Below are positions 37,801 through 49,000 of a DNA stretch of 64,000 bases, in pieces. Every line of letters begins with the position of its first letter. The stretch's first letter is position 1. The DNA lies in the IMG/VR virus record IMGVR_UViG_3300032093_000041, positions 1 through 64,000 of that record. One strand, given 5' to 3'. Made by a program: the position numbers and the translations under genes. The notes beneath the pieces are model-generated. The model had not been told where the DNA came from and searched no databases. It saw nothing but the letters and a program-made list of their open reading frames with translations. The DNA comes from a virus.

Positions 37801-40028
37801 CTGGTGCTAAAAAAGGTTCTAATAGCCTTGGTCCTTTAGCAGAATACTTGGAAGTTGACCTGGGAGATGGTTGGCACACAGCCGATGCTGACTCTGAAGC
37901 GTCAGCAATGATTATTGAAAGAATGCTAGATAGAGCCGCATCAAGGCCAGACACACCAAGACGCATACTCGACGTTGACCAAGTGCCGCTAATTGTTCAG
38001 GAGCGCCGTGCCCAGTACGACAGAGACATGGCGGATTACTCAAAGAAAAAAGCCGAATACGACCAGTTAATCTCAGGACGCATGGGTGCTTCCCAGTTCG
38101 AGACAGCAAACGGTTCTGTATATACGCGCCAGCAAGATGGAACATTCCGCAGAAAAAAGAGCGCAATGCTCGGAACCACAATCGAAGACACCGACATAGA
38201 GTCAACATATGACAACACAGTATTTGTCGACGCTGATGATGCTTATTTGATTATGGCGCAGGGTCAAAGAGGCGCAATCATCGATAAAGATGGGGACCTA
38301 GTTGGTAGGCGATACGACGACACAGATTTGGACAGTGCAAAGTTCATGTCATTCCGCCGCGAGGGAGACGACTTCGATACTGCATATAAAAAAGCAGGTG
38401 GCACGGTTCAGGAAGAAAAAATACCAGCAGTTCGTATCAGCAGAGAACCGCAGAGCGGTTTAAAGCCAATTGAGTGGAACAACAAAGACAACAAATTTCA
38501 TGTCGGTAGCCCTGTTTCTTCGATAACCATGGAGACAAGCCAGCAAATATCTGGCAGGATGGGAAATCCTCAACGAGCATCTTTGGCAAAAACAGTGCAG
38601 GTTAAAGAGATGCTTGCCTCGACGAAAAGCTCTGTTGGTGCAGCAATGTCGGATGAGTACATTGATTCCTGGCCTGAAATTGAATCAAAGCTAAATCAAA
38701 GCGAAATCCTTGCTCGTAAGCCATTGACTAAATCAGAAGCCCGTCAAAGGACTAGAAGTGGAATTCAATGGTTTGCTAAAGCATTGCAAGATGCAATAGG
38801 TGGAGAAGGTAGAGACCCACAGCAAACAGTTATGTCGCCGTACTTAAGAGGCGTTGAGCTTGACTTCATGGCACACATAGCAGAAATGTCTGAAGATGAA
38901 CTTGAGCAAGAAGTAATTGATGCCATATCAGAGTTTCACGCCGGAATAGACCCTCGCCCGCATATTCAGGTATGGCAAGGGGACTTGACGCGCATTATTC
39001 AGAATGGCTACAAGACAACCCATCAGGTCGATAGTGACCACAGCAATAGTCCAATGAGAAAAGTCTATGAAGCAGAAATAGGCATACACCCCGACGTCCC
39101 TGACACAATGAGGCCAGCTTCTGGTTATATAGTTCATACAGATTGGCTCAACGCAGAAGACAAAGCTGCAGCAGATTTGGTACAGCTAGTCCCCGGCGCT
39201 GACCCTGAAGTCAATTTACCTGAATTCACTTCCCGAGGAAATGCGGAAACAATGCGCGGTCCTGTTCATGTATACGGCGGAGCTGAAGTTATATTACGCC
39301 CAGAAACTAGCGGAAGAACTTTTTATGGATATGGTGATTCACTGAGAACTAGGTTTACCCCTGCCAGCGTCGAGTCGGTCGACCCAGACGAAGTTGCTCG
39401 GTCGATTATTTTTGGTGGAACAACACCGGTAGAAAATATGCTCGATTTGCTTCATGGGAAATGGAAGGGTGACTATTCTTCTAGGCGCTATGAAGCAAAC
39501 AGCCCATCAAAAGAGTATTATGAAGCCCTCGTTGTTGGGGGATTTGATGCTGCCGACATAGAGGAAGTAATAATCCCTTCTCCAGAGGTAATCCCTGTTG
39601 AGGTGCTTTTTGAGTCAGAATCGTTGCCTGGGCAAAGAAACGAAGACAGAATTGCAAGGGGATACGACACGGACGCAACCATACCTTCTTTTTCAAAAAT
39701 GAAAGAATCTCAGTATTGGGTTGACAACGCCGGTGTAAGCGCCGAAGATGCCGAAATTATAGCTAGAGAAATAGCCAATAAAAAATTATTGTCCGTTGGT
39801 TCTAATGTTAATTTAGCCCGACTCCTTGCGGCAGAAAAAATCCGCAAACAACTTGAGGCTGCTGGAGCAAAAATGACAGTCCGCAACGATACGGGCGTGG
39901 ACTTCTTTAACCCAGACAGCTGGATTCAGGACATGAAAGACAAGTCAATGGAAGACGTTGCGGAGGCGCGTATGCGGCAAAGAATCATGTGGTCAATCAA
40001 AGACCAGCTAGCTAAGGCGACAGCATGA
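34857..40028 (+). CDS. Polyprotein A: zincin, DnaQ-like exonuclease and further domains joined by ISGRM motifs
   Basis: A 1723-residue protein with a GTG start near a GGTGG site. It has four ISGRMG motifs, at residues 742, 788, 1072 and 1231. The first part has a C151-containing RCPEG-FTD-C motif and an HExxH zincin (H473, E474, H477) with downstream acids E610/E614 as possible third ligand. The part between 788 and 1072 is a complete DEDDh exonuclease: D841/E843 (FFDYETTGFG), a central PFDLEVLERIL, then H1007 and D1010 (WHTADADSEA). The 1072-1231 part is a small unknown domain. The last part ends in a domain (VYGGAEVILRPE, then YEALVVGG) shared with the 1267-residue protein. Function as virion cargo is inferred. 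Confidence 0.85.
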   Translation: MQDDVLKNKLLGMASSKDAKLSTAPSSSSKKNTDDEVKKEDKPEKPSKAQSEYEQFLIDWEPSDPLPFFPPGKIIKLCHLSNNPMVTGSDYYIDNPETTKKAYKPNKKSIEEEFLEVKNLGPKLSRGLSSLLAMVARSRGLWVDDKNKLRCPEGTPAANQFTDITGSNCFIPSPSAAAQSGARAARRAFGTAEQMAAGMGQRVDRSPSGRSNAAARYSPSDLAMLQAGMDIGGRMAMLGGASPSLRQTRGTGGASKTGMPIYYIGKREAIARGKDLTRAAAELKRRYSTSAQASEAIVYPPGSRFAGQPIGDVLNKADFMRAMEEFMPNVDPNEFSEYFDNAIPGVLSLNDRRAYVRMFEAFWQATIQQMTEQPDAYKIITTFEMMDDINTAVEIQVDPFSPSPQSGGRLAGVGAIQMARQAGLMAEGGAHVRFKISPFGMWQQANNVGRNMDSDGSGWWDSREGRMHYIAVHETGHVVDFYQKLKAFGLDPNAMQRYTAPQRVVNVPGAGPSVQQDKYNGAWIIDWSQVSNPMNNPFIDDMIQAAARLKGTQYTGSRFSGRKIDLQDDMNAFYANLVWGFQNNINHDPSDLPLMAALVGGAYATDSGVETRAEYFVYRRLFGELRGAQSATPGFNPFKDQLQSGPFDATPSDIDLRTTSARKNQSNNLLTHFLDAWATQERQRALEPGGALYQIIQQLPPGQAIPQSIIEDFERNVAADTLARLNKLGQDVFGVAPNQWNISGRMGNIQGPSSRPPSLHAQRVRTAVRSNNIRTTRGKKQPSVSYGISGRMGNPDPVKPQRPREPDNGPFTGKFLDVLRGSSTWKQFAKKYRDQEVVFFDYETTGFGDDGNMPVQIGAVKMKNGKVVERFNVFVNPGIPLGDWAKKNLKDDKGQPLTDEWLASKASLKESHEKLLEFFGEDALLGGQYTPFDLEVLERILGQVGLEYKPAGVIDSKAMADEILPRWTPENPDGPTMIDPKTGAKKGSNSLGPLAEYLEVDLGDGWHTADADSEASAMIIERMLDRAASRPDTPRRILDVDQVPLIVQERRAQYDRDMADYSKKKAEYDQLISGRMGASQFETANGSVYTRQQDGTFRRKKSAMLGTTIEDTDIESTYDNTVFVDADDAYLIMAQGQRGAIIDKDGDLVGRRYDDTDLDSAKFMSFRREGDDFDTAYKKAGGTVQEEKIPAVRISREPQSGLKPIEWNNKDNKFHVGSPVSSITMETSQQISGRMGNPQRASLAKTVQVKEMLASTKSSVGAAMSDEYIDSWPEIESKLNQSEILARKPLTKSEARQRTRSGIQWFAKALQDAIGGEGRDPQQTVMSPYLRGVELDFMAHIAEMSEDELEQEVIDAISEFHAGIDPRPHIQVWQGDLTRIIQNGYKTTHQVDSDHSNSPMRKVYEAEIGIHPDVPDTMRPASGYIVHTDWLNAEDKAAADLVQLVPGADPEVNLPEFTSRGNAETMRGPVHVYGGAEVILRPETSGRTFYGYGDSLRTRFTPASVESVDPDEVARSIIFGGTTPVENMLDLLHGKWKGDYSSRRYEANSPSKEYYEALVVGGFDAADIEEVIIPSPEVIPVEVLFESESLPGQRNEDRIARGYDTDATIPSFSKMKESQYWVDNAGVSAEDAEIIAREIANKKLLSVGSNVNLARLLAAEKIRKQLEAAGAKMTVRNDTGVDFFNPDSWIQDMKDKSMEDVAEARMRQRIMWSIKDQLAKATA

Positions 40029-40348
40029 AAAAGGTATTGGTTGGGAAAACTGGAGACGGAGGCAAGCTCTACTTTGTCATAGGCGGCAAGACAGACGGCA
40101 TTTATCAAACCAGAAACAGAATGACTGAAATCAGTTTTTGGGATTTTGTTGACAAAAGACCAGATTTAGAAGAACTAACAATAACCAAAACACAGAAAAT
40201 GCTCTGGTCAAGAAATGTCTCAAATGCGGAGTGGGTTTCCCGCTTTATGCCACCGCAATGGAGGGTTAGCGAGGATGAAAACCCATACAACCTCAAAGTG
40301 AGTCGCGCATTAGATACAATAAGAACTACGACAGATTATCTGTTCTAG
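40025..40348 (+). CDS. Small hypothetical protein coupled to polyprotein A
   Basis: A 107-residue protein whose ATG overlaps the polyprotein stop (ATGA). A beta-rich N-terminus (KKVLVGKTGDGGKLYFVIGG) and a helical Trp-containing C-terminal half (SNAEWVSRFMPPQWRV) are visible. A small partner immediately after each large protein recurs in this region and suggests cognate accessory or immunity-like genes, but there is no direct evidence. The family is unknown. Confidence 0.5.
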   Translation: MKKVLVGKTGDGGKLYFVIGGKTDGIYQTRNRMTEISFWDFVDKRPDLEELTITKTQKMLWSRNVSNAEWVSRFMPPQWRVSEDENPYNLKVSRALDTIRTTTDYLF

Positions 40349-40374
40349 AATTAGCCCTGCCGCAAGGATACCTA

Positions 40375-41019
40375 GTGGATACTTTTGAGAAATTTCTCTC
40401 CAATAAAATTATAATTGTAGACGAAGAAAAGGCGGGCGGACCTGCCGGTGCTGTCATCCCCCAGGAAAGACTTACTGGCGACGTACTAAAAGGTCGGGGG
40501 CCCAGAAGGGGAAATCTCGAAAGACTCCTTAGATACTGGCGTCCAATAATGAAAAAACCGGGCGGCTTCAGGCGTTGTCGCGTAATCCTGGCAGACCATC
40601 CTGAGCTTTACCCACTGGAGAATATCTGCGCTTGGTTGCATCATGAAACAACGGGTCTATGGCCTAACGAGGGATGCCACCACCCCGGCATGAAGAACTG
40701 CAAAAAGAAGCTTAAAAAGGGCACCCAGGGCAGCCTTTGGACAGACAAAGACTTTGATGACAGGATGAGAAAACTTACATCTAGGGCGACCAGAAAGAGT
40801 CTACAATTTTCTGGTGTAGTAACCCCCGATGAGCCGTTTGCGCCAGTAATCACTAATGAAGATTACGACCATGCTTTTAAGGTTTTACAAGATTTCTTTG
40901 AAATGGAACCAGACTTTTGCAAAATGCTCATAGACGAATCCAGCTGGGAGCATACGCATGGTTTTGAAACTCCTAAAATTAAGATGGTCCCGGTAGATGA
41001 AGACAGTATCTCTTTCTGA
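40375..41019 (+). CDS. Conserved-looking phage protein with GRGPRRGN…RYWRP and CAWLHHETTG motifs
   Basis: A 214-residue protein starting with GTG seven bases after AAGGA. A basic block (GRGPRRGNLERLLRYWRPIM), then GGFRRCRVILADHPELYPL and ICAWLHHETTGLWPNEG, form a motif series I associate with head-region proteins of actinobacterial and environmental phages. A Lys-rich stretch (CKKKLKKGTQ) follows. The role is unknown; capsid or scaffold-linked packaging is possible. Its end overlaps the start chosen for the next gene by 23 bases. Confidence 0.55.
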   Translation: MDTFEKFLSNKIIIVDEEKAGGPAGAVIPQERLTGDVLKGRGPRRGNLERLLRYWRPIMKKPGGFRRCRVILADHPELYPLENICAWLHHETTGLWPNEGCHHPGMKNCKKKLKKGTQGSLWTDKDFDDRMRKLTSRATRKSLQFSGVVTPDEPFAPVITNEDYDHAFKVLQDFFEMEPDFCKMLIDESSWEHTHGFETPKIKMVPVDEDSISF

Positions 41020-43057
41020 TTGCTGCAGCGAAAAAGGGCTGCAACCAATAATCCAGACTCGGCACGTGATGCCAGAGTTAGCGCTGACGCACGTCAACGC
41101 ATTTGAAGAGCCACTACCCAAAGACTCCAGTTATCGTGCTGCAGTTCTGTACAAGTGTGCAATGCAGCGCCGAGGCGGACGTCAGGGGCTAGAAGTAAAA
41201 GTTGGTTCAATCACGTCGACAAGCCCATTCTTACAAGGGGTTCAATCCGTTGGTTCAATGCTTGTCCCTGGAGACACTGCCCCACTGCGAAGCCCAGTAC
41301 GGTCAGGACTAGCCAGGCTTGTTACCCCCGGTGGTGTTCGTGGTGCCAACCCTTTTGCTTATGGCAAGCCAAACCGTGGCTACAGATGCCCAGAGGGTTA
41401 CCAGTTCGGCGGAAGATTCACTGACTCACGTTTTTCTACATGCGGCAAGCAGTTATTTGACCTTCCAGGCACGATTGGTGCCGTAATAGGAACAGCGCTT
41501 AGGCGGTCTGCAGATTCTTTAATTGACGGTTTTAAACCCACGACAAGTCGCGTGGGTGCGCTTTCTGTGTCCGGAGACATAATTCAAAGCAGGGCACCAC
41601 AGATACCTAGAGTATCTTCCCTCAATAAAAGAGTAAGAAACTCCAATACAGAATCAATCGTCTCTGCAATGTCGAGCGTTACGGAACCGTACAGAAGAAT
41701 GGTGCGTCGTGATGGATTTGTTCTTGAGCCAGTTGTTAGCAATGCTGTGCTACGAACGATTCCTGACAACAGAGACATGGAAGGTGCAACGTTCATACAG
41801 ACAGCTCTTGAGCCGAAGACGATTGGACAAGACGAACTAGGTCTACTTTCCAACACAGGAATTCAGAAGCTTGTCTATGTCCTTAATGGTGGCTCAACCC
41901 TTAATATTGAAAAAGCCAGGCCCCTGACTGTTGGTGAAAGACGCAAACTCGGTAAAACCGTGAATGTCGCAATGAGGGCCGACAACAGTTCCGACCCAGC
42001 AGCAAGATTGAGACTTGTAGCAGAAGAAATGGGCGACGCTGTTAGATATGAAGAGTCTTTCGAGCAAATATCAAACCCCAACGAAATAGTTGTGGCAAAG
42101 ATTCCTGGCTCGAACGTTAAAACACGTGTGAAAAGATGGGTTTATGAAGCGTTTTACGCCAAAAAACCAACTAAAAAAACGCCAGCAGAAGTAGATACAG
42201 AGGACGGCGACACGCTGTCCCCCGGCAAAAAAATTGACAATCTTTCTGGAGCCGTACGTCACTTAAACGCAGGCGGTTCTTTAGAAAATATATCTAGCGC
42301 AATTCGCGTAGAGGCTCTAAGACGTAGTCGACTTTACAAGACTGGGAAACTCAAAGAAGGAGTAATTCTTCACGAGCGTGCAGATGGACAAACTGTCTTT
42401 GAAATGAAACCGAAAAAAGACTTTGAGCATCTAGGTGCAGCATTTGCATCAGAAGTGCAAAGGTCTCTAGGTCTAATCGCGCCAAAAGTGAGGGTTGCTG
42501 GAAGCGGAAATAGGCGTCCGTATCTTATTGGGGAAGCACAGGATGCTGCCACCAAGGGCTCGCAATCACGTTCAGACGGTCTTAAAAACGTCGCTGCAGA
42601 GGATTTGGTTGGACTGGCTATTGCTGACTGGCTTACCGATACATACGGTAGGTCTCCGGCGAATATTGCTCCGGTGAACATTAGCGGCTCAATGCGTGCT
42701 GTCTCATCAATAAATCCGATGGCTGGTTTGCCGACATCAAATGCTCGAAATGTAAGAGTCAGAATGGATTCTTCGATTGATGATTTTTTTGGCCAGCAGT
42801 TGCGCGAAATGTATCGCAAAAATTTCGAGCGCTTGCAGGCTGAGCAACGCAAAAAAGCTTTACAAATCATTGCTGCATATATAGAGCGTGCGCAAGATAT
42901 AGACTTTGCGGACATGAGAAGGCGTCTAACTTTAGACGGTTCTTTATCTCAGGCAGAAAAACGACACCTTGGAATTATCGAAAACCTTTTTAATAGGCGG
43001 CTTGAAACGCTTCGCACGTCGCGGGCAGCATTTATAAAAGTTCTCGGTCTAAAGTAA
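40997..43057 (+). CDS. Large protein with RCP-FTD-C motif and possible kinase-like fold
   Basis: A 686-residue protein. The first ATG overlaps the previous gene by 23 bases; an ATG at 41069 would avoid this and may be the true start. Near residue 131 is the RCPEG-GGRFTD-C motif found in polyproteins A and B. From about residue 450 to 600 the order of elements (GVILHERADGQTVFEMKP, SEVQRSLGLIAPKVRV, DLVGLAIADWLTDTYGRSPANI) recalls HipA/PI3K-like kinases with a Lys in the N-lobe and an Asp-x-x-x-x-x-x-x-Asn loop. A variant motif ISGSM occurs at 562. The C-terminus is helical and charged. The kinase idea is tentative. Confidence 0.65.
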   Translation: MKTVSLSDCCSEKGLQPIIQTRHVMPELALTHVNAFEEPLPKDSSYRAAVLYKCAMQRRGGRQGLEVKVGSITSTSPFLQGVQSVGSMLVPGDTAPLRSPVRSGLARLVTPGGVRGANPFAYGKPNRGYRCPEGYQFGGRFTDSRFSTCGKQLFDLPGTIGAVIGTALRRSADSLIDGFKPTTSRVGALSVSGDIIQSRAPQIPRVSSLNKRVRNSNTESIVSAMSSVTEPYRRMVRRDGFVLEPVVSNAVLRTIPDNRDMEGATFIQTALEPKTIGQDELGLLSNTGIQKLVYVLNGGSTLNIEKARPLTVGERRKLGKTVNVAMRADNSSDPAARLRLVAEEMGDAVRYEESFEQISNPNEIVVAKIPGSNVKTRVKRWVYEAFYAKKPTKKTPAEVDTEDGDTLSPGKKIDNLSGAVRHLNAGGSLENISSAIRVEALRRSRLYKTGKLKEGVILHERADGQTVFEMKPKKDFEHLGAAFASEVQRSLGLIAPKVRVAGSGNRRPYLIGEAQDAATKGSQSRSDGLKNVAAEDLVGLAIADWLTDTYGRSPANIAPVNISGSMRAVSSINPMAGLPTSNARNVRVRMDSSIDDFFGQQLREMYRKNFERLQAEQRKKALQIIAAYIERAQDIDFADMRRRLTLDGSLSQAEKRHLGIIENLFNRRLETLRTSRAAFIKVLGLK

Positions 43058-43058
43058 A

Positions 43059-46000
43059 ATGAAACAAATTTCTCTTGTTAAAGACAAAATAGACGGGTCC
43101 CCTTTTGCTGTCCTCCTGATAGACAAAGGTTCTGTCACGGCATATGGCTCTCCTGGACAAGGAGAAGACTGGGCAGAATGGGTCAATAGTCAAGAAACAT
43201 CCGTAGAAGAAATACAAGATGTTCTAGATGTTCGCCTGGTTGCTGAACCATCAATTCCAGCAAAAAAATTTAACGAGAGCTCAATCAGTAGCTACTTAGG
43301 TCAAGAAGCAATGGACTTGCTAATGGCAGAGTTAAATAAAAAAGCTCTGCTAGAAATAGTTCAAGTTAAGTCAGAAAGTCAGCCGCAGGAGTATGACGAG
43401 GAAGACCTTCCGGACTACACGCCCATATCGGTGTGGCCGTTGTCTGAAATATCGCTGGCTTCCATAGATGTTGCATACAAATCTCAGCTTGCTGATTACA
43501 AGGCTAAAGCTTTCAACGCCGACAGAAACAGGCGGGCGCTTGCTCTTGAGGTGAAGTGGGCTAGAGCTATTTGGGATAACGACCGTCAAGGATGGCGTTG
43601 CCCACCAGAGACCACCAATGGCGGCCAGTTCACTAACAGAATGGGTCTTGGTTGCACCACTGGTCTTGTTCGACGTCTTGGTCAATCTCTGATGAGCATT
43701 GAAGACAGAAATAAACTTCAGATGCAGCTCCCAGGACTAGAAGACCCGAGAGGTTTCCTGTATCGCTCTGGTTCATTAATTGACCAGCGAGCAGAAACTA
43801 GACAGCGTGAATTTGCTGACCGACAAGAACGTCGCGCAGCACGCCGCGTTCGCAGTCTTATCGAAAAAGAAGGAAAAAAAGAACAAGAGCGTTTAGCTAA
43901 AGAAAACAAACGCAAACATCGTTCTGGGGAATCTCTAAGAGATATTTATTCAAGTTTTACGCCAGACGCAAGCAGAGTGTCTCGCGCACGTGCTGCTGGA
44001 GCAGTAAAGCTTCGTCGGTTTGCATCCAACGTAGAGCAAGAATCACTCAGGAATATTGGGGCGAGTCAACAGCGCAGAGACCGCAGGGTTAGGGACGTAT
44101 CAGAGGAAAAGCTAGACAGTAAGAAGATACGCAAGCTCCGCGATTTTGGTGGAAAAATACCTGGTTCAAAACTTGGAGGCTATGTCCAGTACGACAAGAT
44201 GATGGCAGACGACAAAGGGCAGGCTGTCGACATCAATGGCGAACTCATGGTCCCTCGTGTTCTTGTGGACATGGATGAAATGCACTCTAATCCATACTAC
44301 GGAAGAGAATTTTTAACAGATGATTCCGGTAATCAAGTAGAAAATTTCCATGCCAATCATAAGTGGGTCACCGTAGAAGAAGTACTCGCTATGGCGTCTA
44401 TCAATCGCGCGACCAAACCAGCACATGACTGGATTGAAATGCGTAAGGGGCGAGGTTTCCCTGGTGATGAAACCATTGAGTTTGTTGAAGCAAAAGAACT
44501 TCGTAAAATTCAAAAAGACAATGGATTTATTGGAGTTCGGTCAAGCTTAAAAGACAAAGGCAAAGGCCGTTTTGACGGAGACACTCGCGGCAAAGGCAAG
44601 AAGAAGACAAAACCAGCGCAAGGCGGCTCCATCGGCGACATGGAATTTGAGCCAGATGAATTGCCGCCAACCGTCGCAAAAAGGTTTGGAGATGCATGGC
44701 GCGATAGCAGAAAACGTCTTGGTTCGTGGATTGCAAACCTTGACCCCTTGCTAGATGAAGACCAGAAAACACGTCGCGAAAAGCGTCGCCGCCAAAAAGC
44801 TTCAAAATCTAAAGACTCGAGCGCCATAAACGGTGCAAACATTCTTCAGTCTCTATTCTCTGATATTGATGACCCGATAGAGGCAACCGTGCGATACGCA
44901 CAACTGTCCAACTTTAAAGAACCAGAGTTCAGAGACTGGTACGACTACACCACAAACAACAAACCAGTACCTGAGCGTCGCGAAGATTGGAACTTTGGAT
45001 TCAATAGTGTAATTGGCGAACCGACACCTCATTTTGCTCGGCTCAAAAACCTTATAGACGGAATAGTGTCAGAACACGCCGCTGGCGTACTGATTACAGC
45101 GGACGACTCAGAAGACCCCGATATAACCAAATTTATTTTTCAAGATTACGACTTCAGTACAAAGTTTAGGTCTGGTCAAATTGGGAATGTATACAACGTG
45201 CGTGTTGTAACAAGGACTGATGGCGTTGAAGAAGTACGACAAATAGCTGTAGATTCAATAAGTCTAAATCGCTGGACGGATAATCCATTAGACGAGAACA
45301 GACAACCAATTACGGCAACTGATGCAGGTCTATATATGCTGTGGTCAAACACAACGTTTTTAGATGTTCCGGAAGATGTCGTAGAGAGAGCAGCTAGTGG
45401 GCAAATGCCTACGTTTGAGCTCGTAGAGCTTGCTGCGAAACAATGGGTGGACCCAGGGTATCACGGTGCTCAGCCGCCTGCTTTCTATTATGACCAGGCC
45501 ACTAAATGGCACGAACATTACAGGGTTATCGGCTTCAACCAAAAGGGTGCTCCGCTATATATCAAGGGTGCAGGCGGGAGGGGTCGGACCGGGTCAACGT
45601 CGGTACATATCCCTGGCACATCAAATTCTGTCGTAGACACGAGAACCGGTGGTCTTATTTCTGGCCGCATGAGCCAAGAAACAATAATCACCCCAGAAGG
45701 TCAGCGAGCCCTAGACGACCCTAATGTGAATATTTGGACTGGTGAACAAAACTTTCTGGTGCTTGACGGAGGCCCTGCACCCGGGCGCGGACGCCGGCGT
45801 CGTCGCACATCTGGTCCTACGCCCCAGTCTCCTGGTGTTGTATCGCGCTTCCTTGATGGAGAAGGTCGCCAACTAAGTAGAGAACGCCGCAGCGCAAGAA
45901 GGATGCTAAAGGGGCGTACACCAAAAGACACACGCCCGATACGTCAACGCATAGAAGCTGCGCTGTATGAGAGGTCACGTCGTCGGTCAGGCGAGCCAAG

Positions 46001-49000
46001 ACCCATTTCAATGCAGGCACCGGATATCGACATAAACGTTTACTCCGACGAGCTTCGCAGAATGGAAGAAAGCGGAGAGTCGATAGAGGCACGCAATGCA
46101 CTTCCACCGATAGATGGCGTATATGACTGGTTGCTCCCAGATAACTTTTCCGCTGGCAATGATTGGTGGGGCTCTGGCGTAAACCAGCAACGAATAGACA
46201 CCCTTAATGCTTCATTACACGAGCTTGGAGGTTCATTCTTCCCGCTCGTATCGCAACGCGATATTGACCGTTTGCCGCAGCTTGCTGAAGAAGGCAGAAA
46301 GTGGCTAGAAGACATAAATGACCCTGACAAGGATTCTGCTCCTGGAGAAGTATCCAACTGGGGTTTTGCCGAATGGAAAGAGTATGGAGGATATACATAC
46401 GTTTACGATTCGAGGAACGAAACAAAACCGCCCATTGCAATCGTAAACAACGAATCCGGCACAACGCACATGATTGGCAAAGATGGCCAACACCTTATGA
46501 CTCTGGTCACGAGAGTGGCTCCATCTGGAGAAACTGTATTTTTGCCCGTTGGCTCAAACTCGACGCATAAACGGCTCGACAACATCACTGAGCAGCCGGG
46601 ATTCTTGCAGACAGTTTTAGGTAAATTCCGTAGACGCCAACAGCAAGACATAAACCCAGAGCAGATTATCCCTGGTCTTCGTTCCAGAGAACGAGCATTC
46701 ACTCGTGGCGACAATACAATTGAGGACGTTCGTTCCCAGTTTGAGAATGGGACACCTTCAGATACGTTCCCATACTCATTTGCAACAAAGCAACGTACTG
46801 GCGCATTAGCTCCAACTTCTCTTACAACTCTTCAGGAGGAGTCACTGCTAGAAGAAGCAGATAAACTGCAGGTACAAATCGCCGATGACTTTAGACGTCA
46901 ATTGGGTCTAAACAAAAAAGACCAACTGACCGAAGAGGCAATCAAAGACCTCATTGATGACCTCCAACGTCGTGGCAAAAAACGCGAAGCTGGAATTGCA
47001 ACAAACAACCTTCACGACCTTGCCGTACTTGATGACATGTTGCAGTCACGAGACGTTATGCATGTCAACAACCTAAAGCCGGGCCGCAGGCATCTACTTT
47101 TAGGCACAAGCGTAAACCCAGTACCAGACTCCGAGCAAAAGCGCCGCCGCGCAATGACGCCAGACATGATTCACGTTTCCAGTGATTCAAGAGCAATGGA
47201 TTCAAGGCTTTCAGACAGAGGGGACACAGACCCAGCAACGTCTAAGAGAACATATCCGAGTGGAGCAATAAATCTCTACGAACCGTCTGAAGAGTCGTTT
47301 ACGCCTTCATCGCCAAGGCCGCAAACTGGACCAGCCCTCATTCCGGGGGAGGGCGATGCTACTGGAACAATTGTTTATCAAAACGGAATGTATTTTGATA
47401 CGTCAACAAACCGTTACGTAGAAGACTTAAGTGGTCTCGATTTTGAATCAGCAGACTTTGTCCATGTTCCTGTTCCTTTAGAGGAATCTTCTACAAACGG
47501 AATCGACGATTTAGGCGGGGAGTTTCCTAAAATTCTTCTTACTTCCGGACCTGGTGCTCCTAGTCGACAATCGGCAGTCATAGCTCCTGGAGTTTCAAGC
47601 ACGAATCCAGAAGCCGCTCTTACTTCTAGGCCAGATGCTGTTAATGCCGTCGTAGCAAAACCGAATTCATTTACCGAAGCATTTTACTTAGTAAGAAATA
47701 GATGGCGTCAGATTGCCGCAACAAAACCTGCCGACCAGACTGAGCCATACCGAAAGCTGACAGACAAGATTGGCGCAGACCCAGCTCCGACTGCATTTAT
47801 GCTGTCGTCGCTGTTGAGCCCGCTTCTTTCTAAGGCAGACGGTCTGGAATCAGAAGAAGGCGTGTCTCTATATTCAGCACCAATTCATTCCCCTACGCTT
47901 TCCGGTAGCGACAATGCCGCAGGAATATTGAGGGCAATAAGAAACGCATCAAGAAAATCACCAACAGAAAACGGTCTTTTCTCTGATTACTTACCTGGTT
48001 CATCAGGCGACATTGTCTCGTATTCTGGTATGGCAGTTGGGCCCCACGCACCCCGTGGGCAGACGGTACTTGACGCAATAGGCGTATTTGCTGACTTGCC
48101 GTTTGAGACTGTTTATATACCGAGCACCCAACCAATAGCTCCAAATGTGGCGCAGCACAATAGTTTAGCGAATGCAAACCGAACATTACTTGATACAAAA
48201 ATATTCCGGTCGCTGAACGCTGCACTCCAGTTGGATTACGCGTCGCAAAAAATGCGTCAGCTGCTGGATAGCGGCACACCACAAGAAATAACTGGCTGGA
48301 ACGACACATGGGGTAAAAGATTCGGCGGAAGATTTGACATAACACAAGCAGATATTGAGTCTGTCGAGCAGCTACGTGATGCAGCGTGGCAGCGTGCGGC
48401 GGAAGACCTTTCGTCCGTTGCTAAAAATGCTGGTGACCGCAGAAACGACTTCCTTAACCAGTGGCGTAATCGCTCCCAATTCCGCCCAGAGAATCGCGAG
48501 ATAGACGCTGAGCTCAGCATTGCCACCGAATACATCACTAATGGTGTTATTGCTGAGCAAGCGGAGTACCTACTCACTAAGCACATACTCACCAATCCAC
48601 GAATAATGCAAAGCCTTGCTCAGTCCGAGCTTGTATCTTTAGAGTCGCGTTCAAGAGAAGCGAACAAGAGAATGGAGAGGCTCGAAGCTATACGTAGTGC
48701 GCAAACCGCACTAGGTAGGCGCTCTATGCCTGGGTATTCACCAGAAGACATTGACCCCATTGAATTATTGCCAGTACTTGATAGACACGGTGATGGTGTT
48801 GTTACAAACGCATCACTGCGCGACCCAGCAGAAATAGTCGAAATATTGTCTGACCACAAATCTCTTGGATTTGGAGCTCCTTTAGACATAGACCCAGCAA
48901 CTGGAGAATATGTTCCATCCATTTTAACCGACGACCAAATGGAAGCATTGGCGCTAATAGATTACTCAATCCGTAGAAATCTAAGCCAAGGAAGTCCAGC

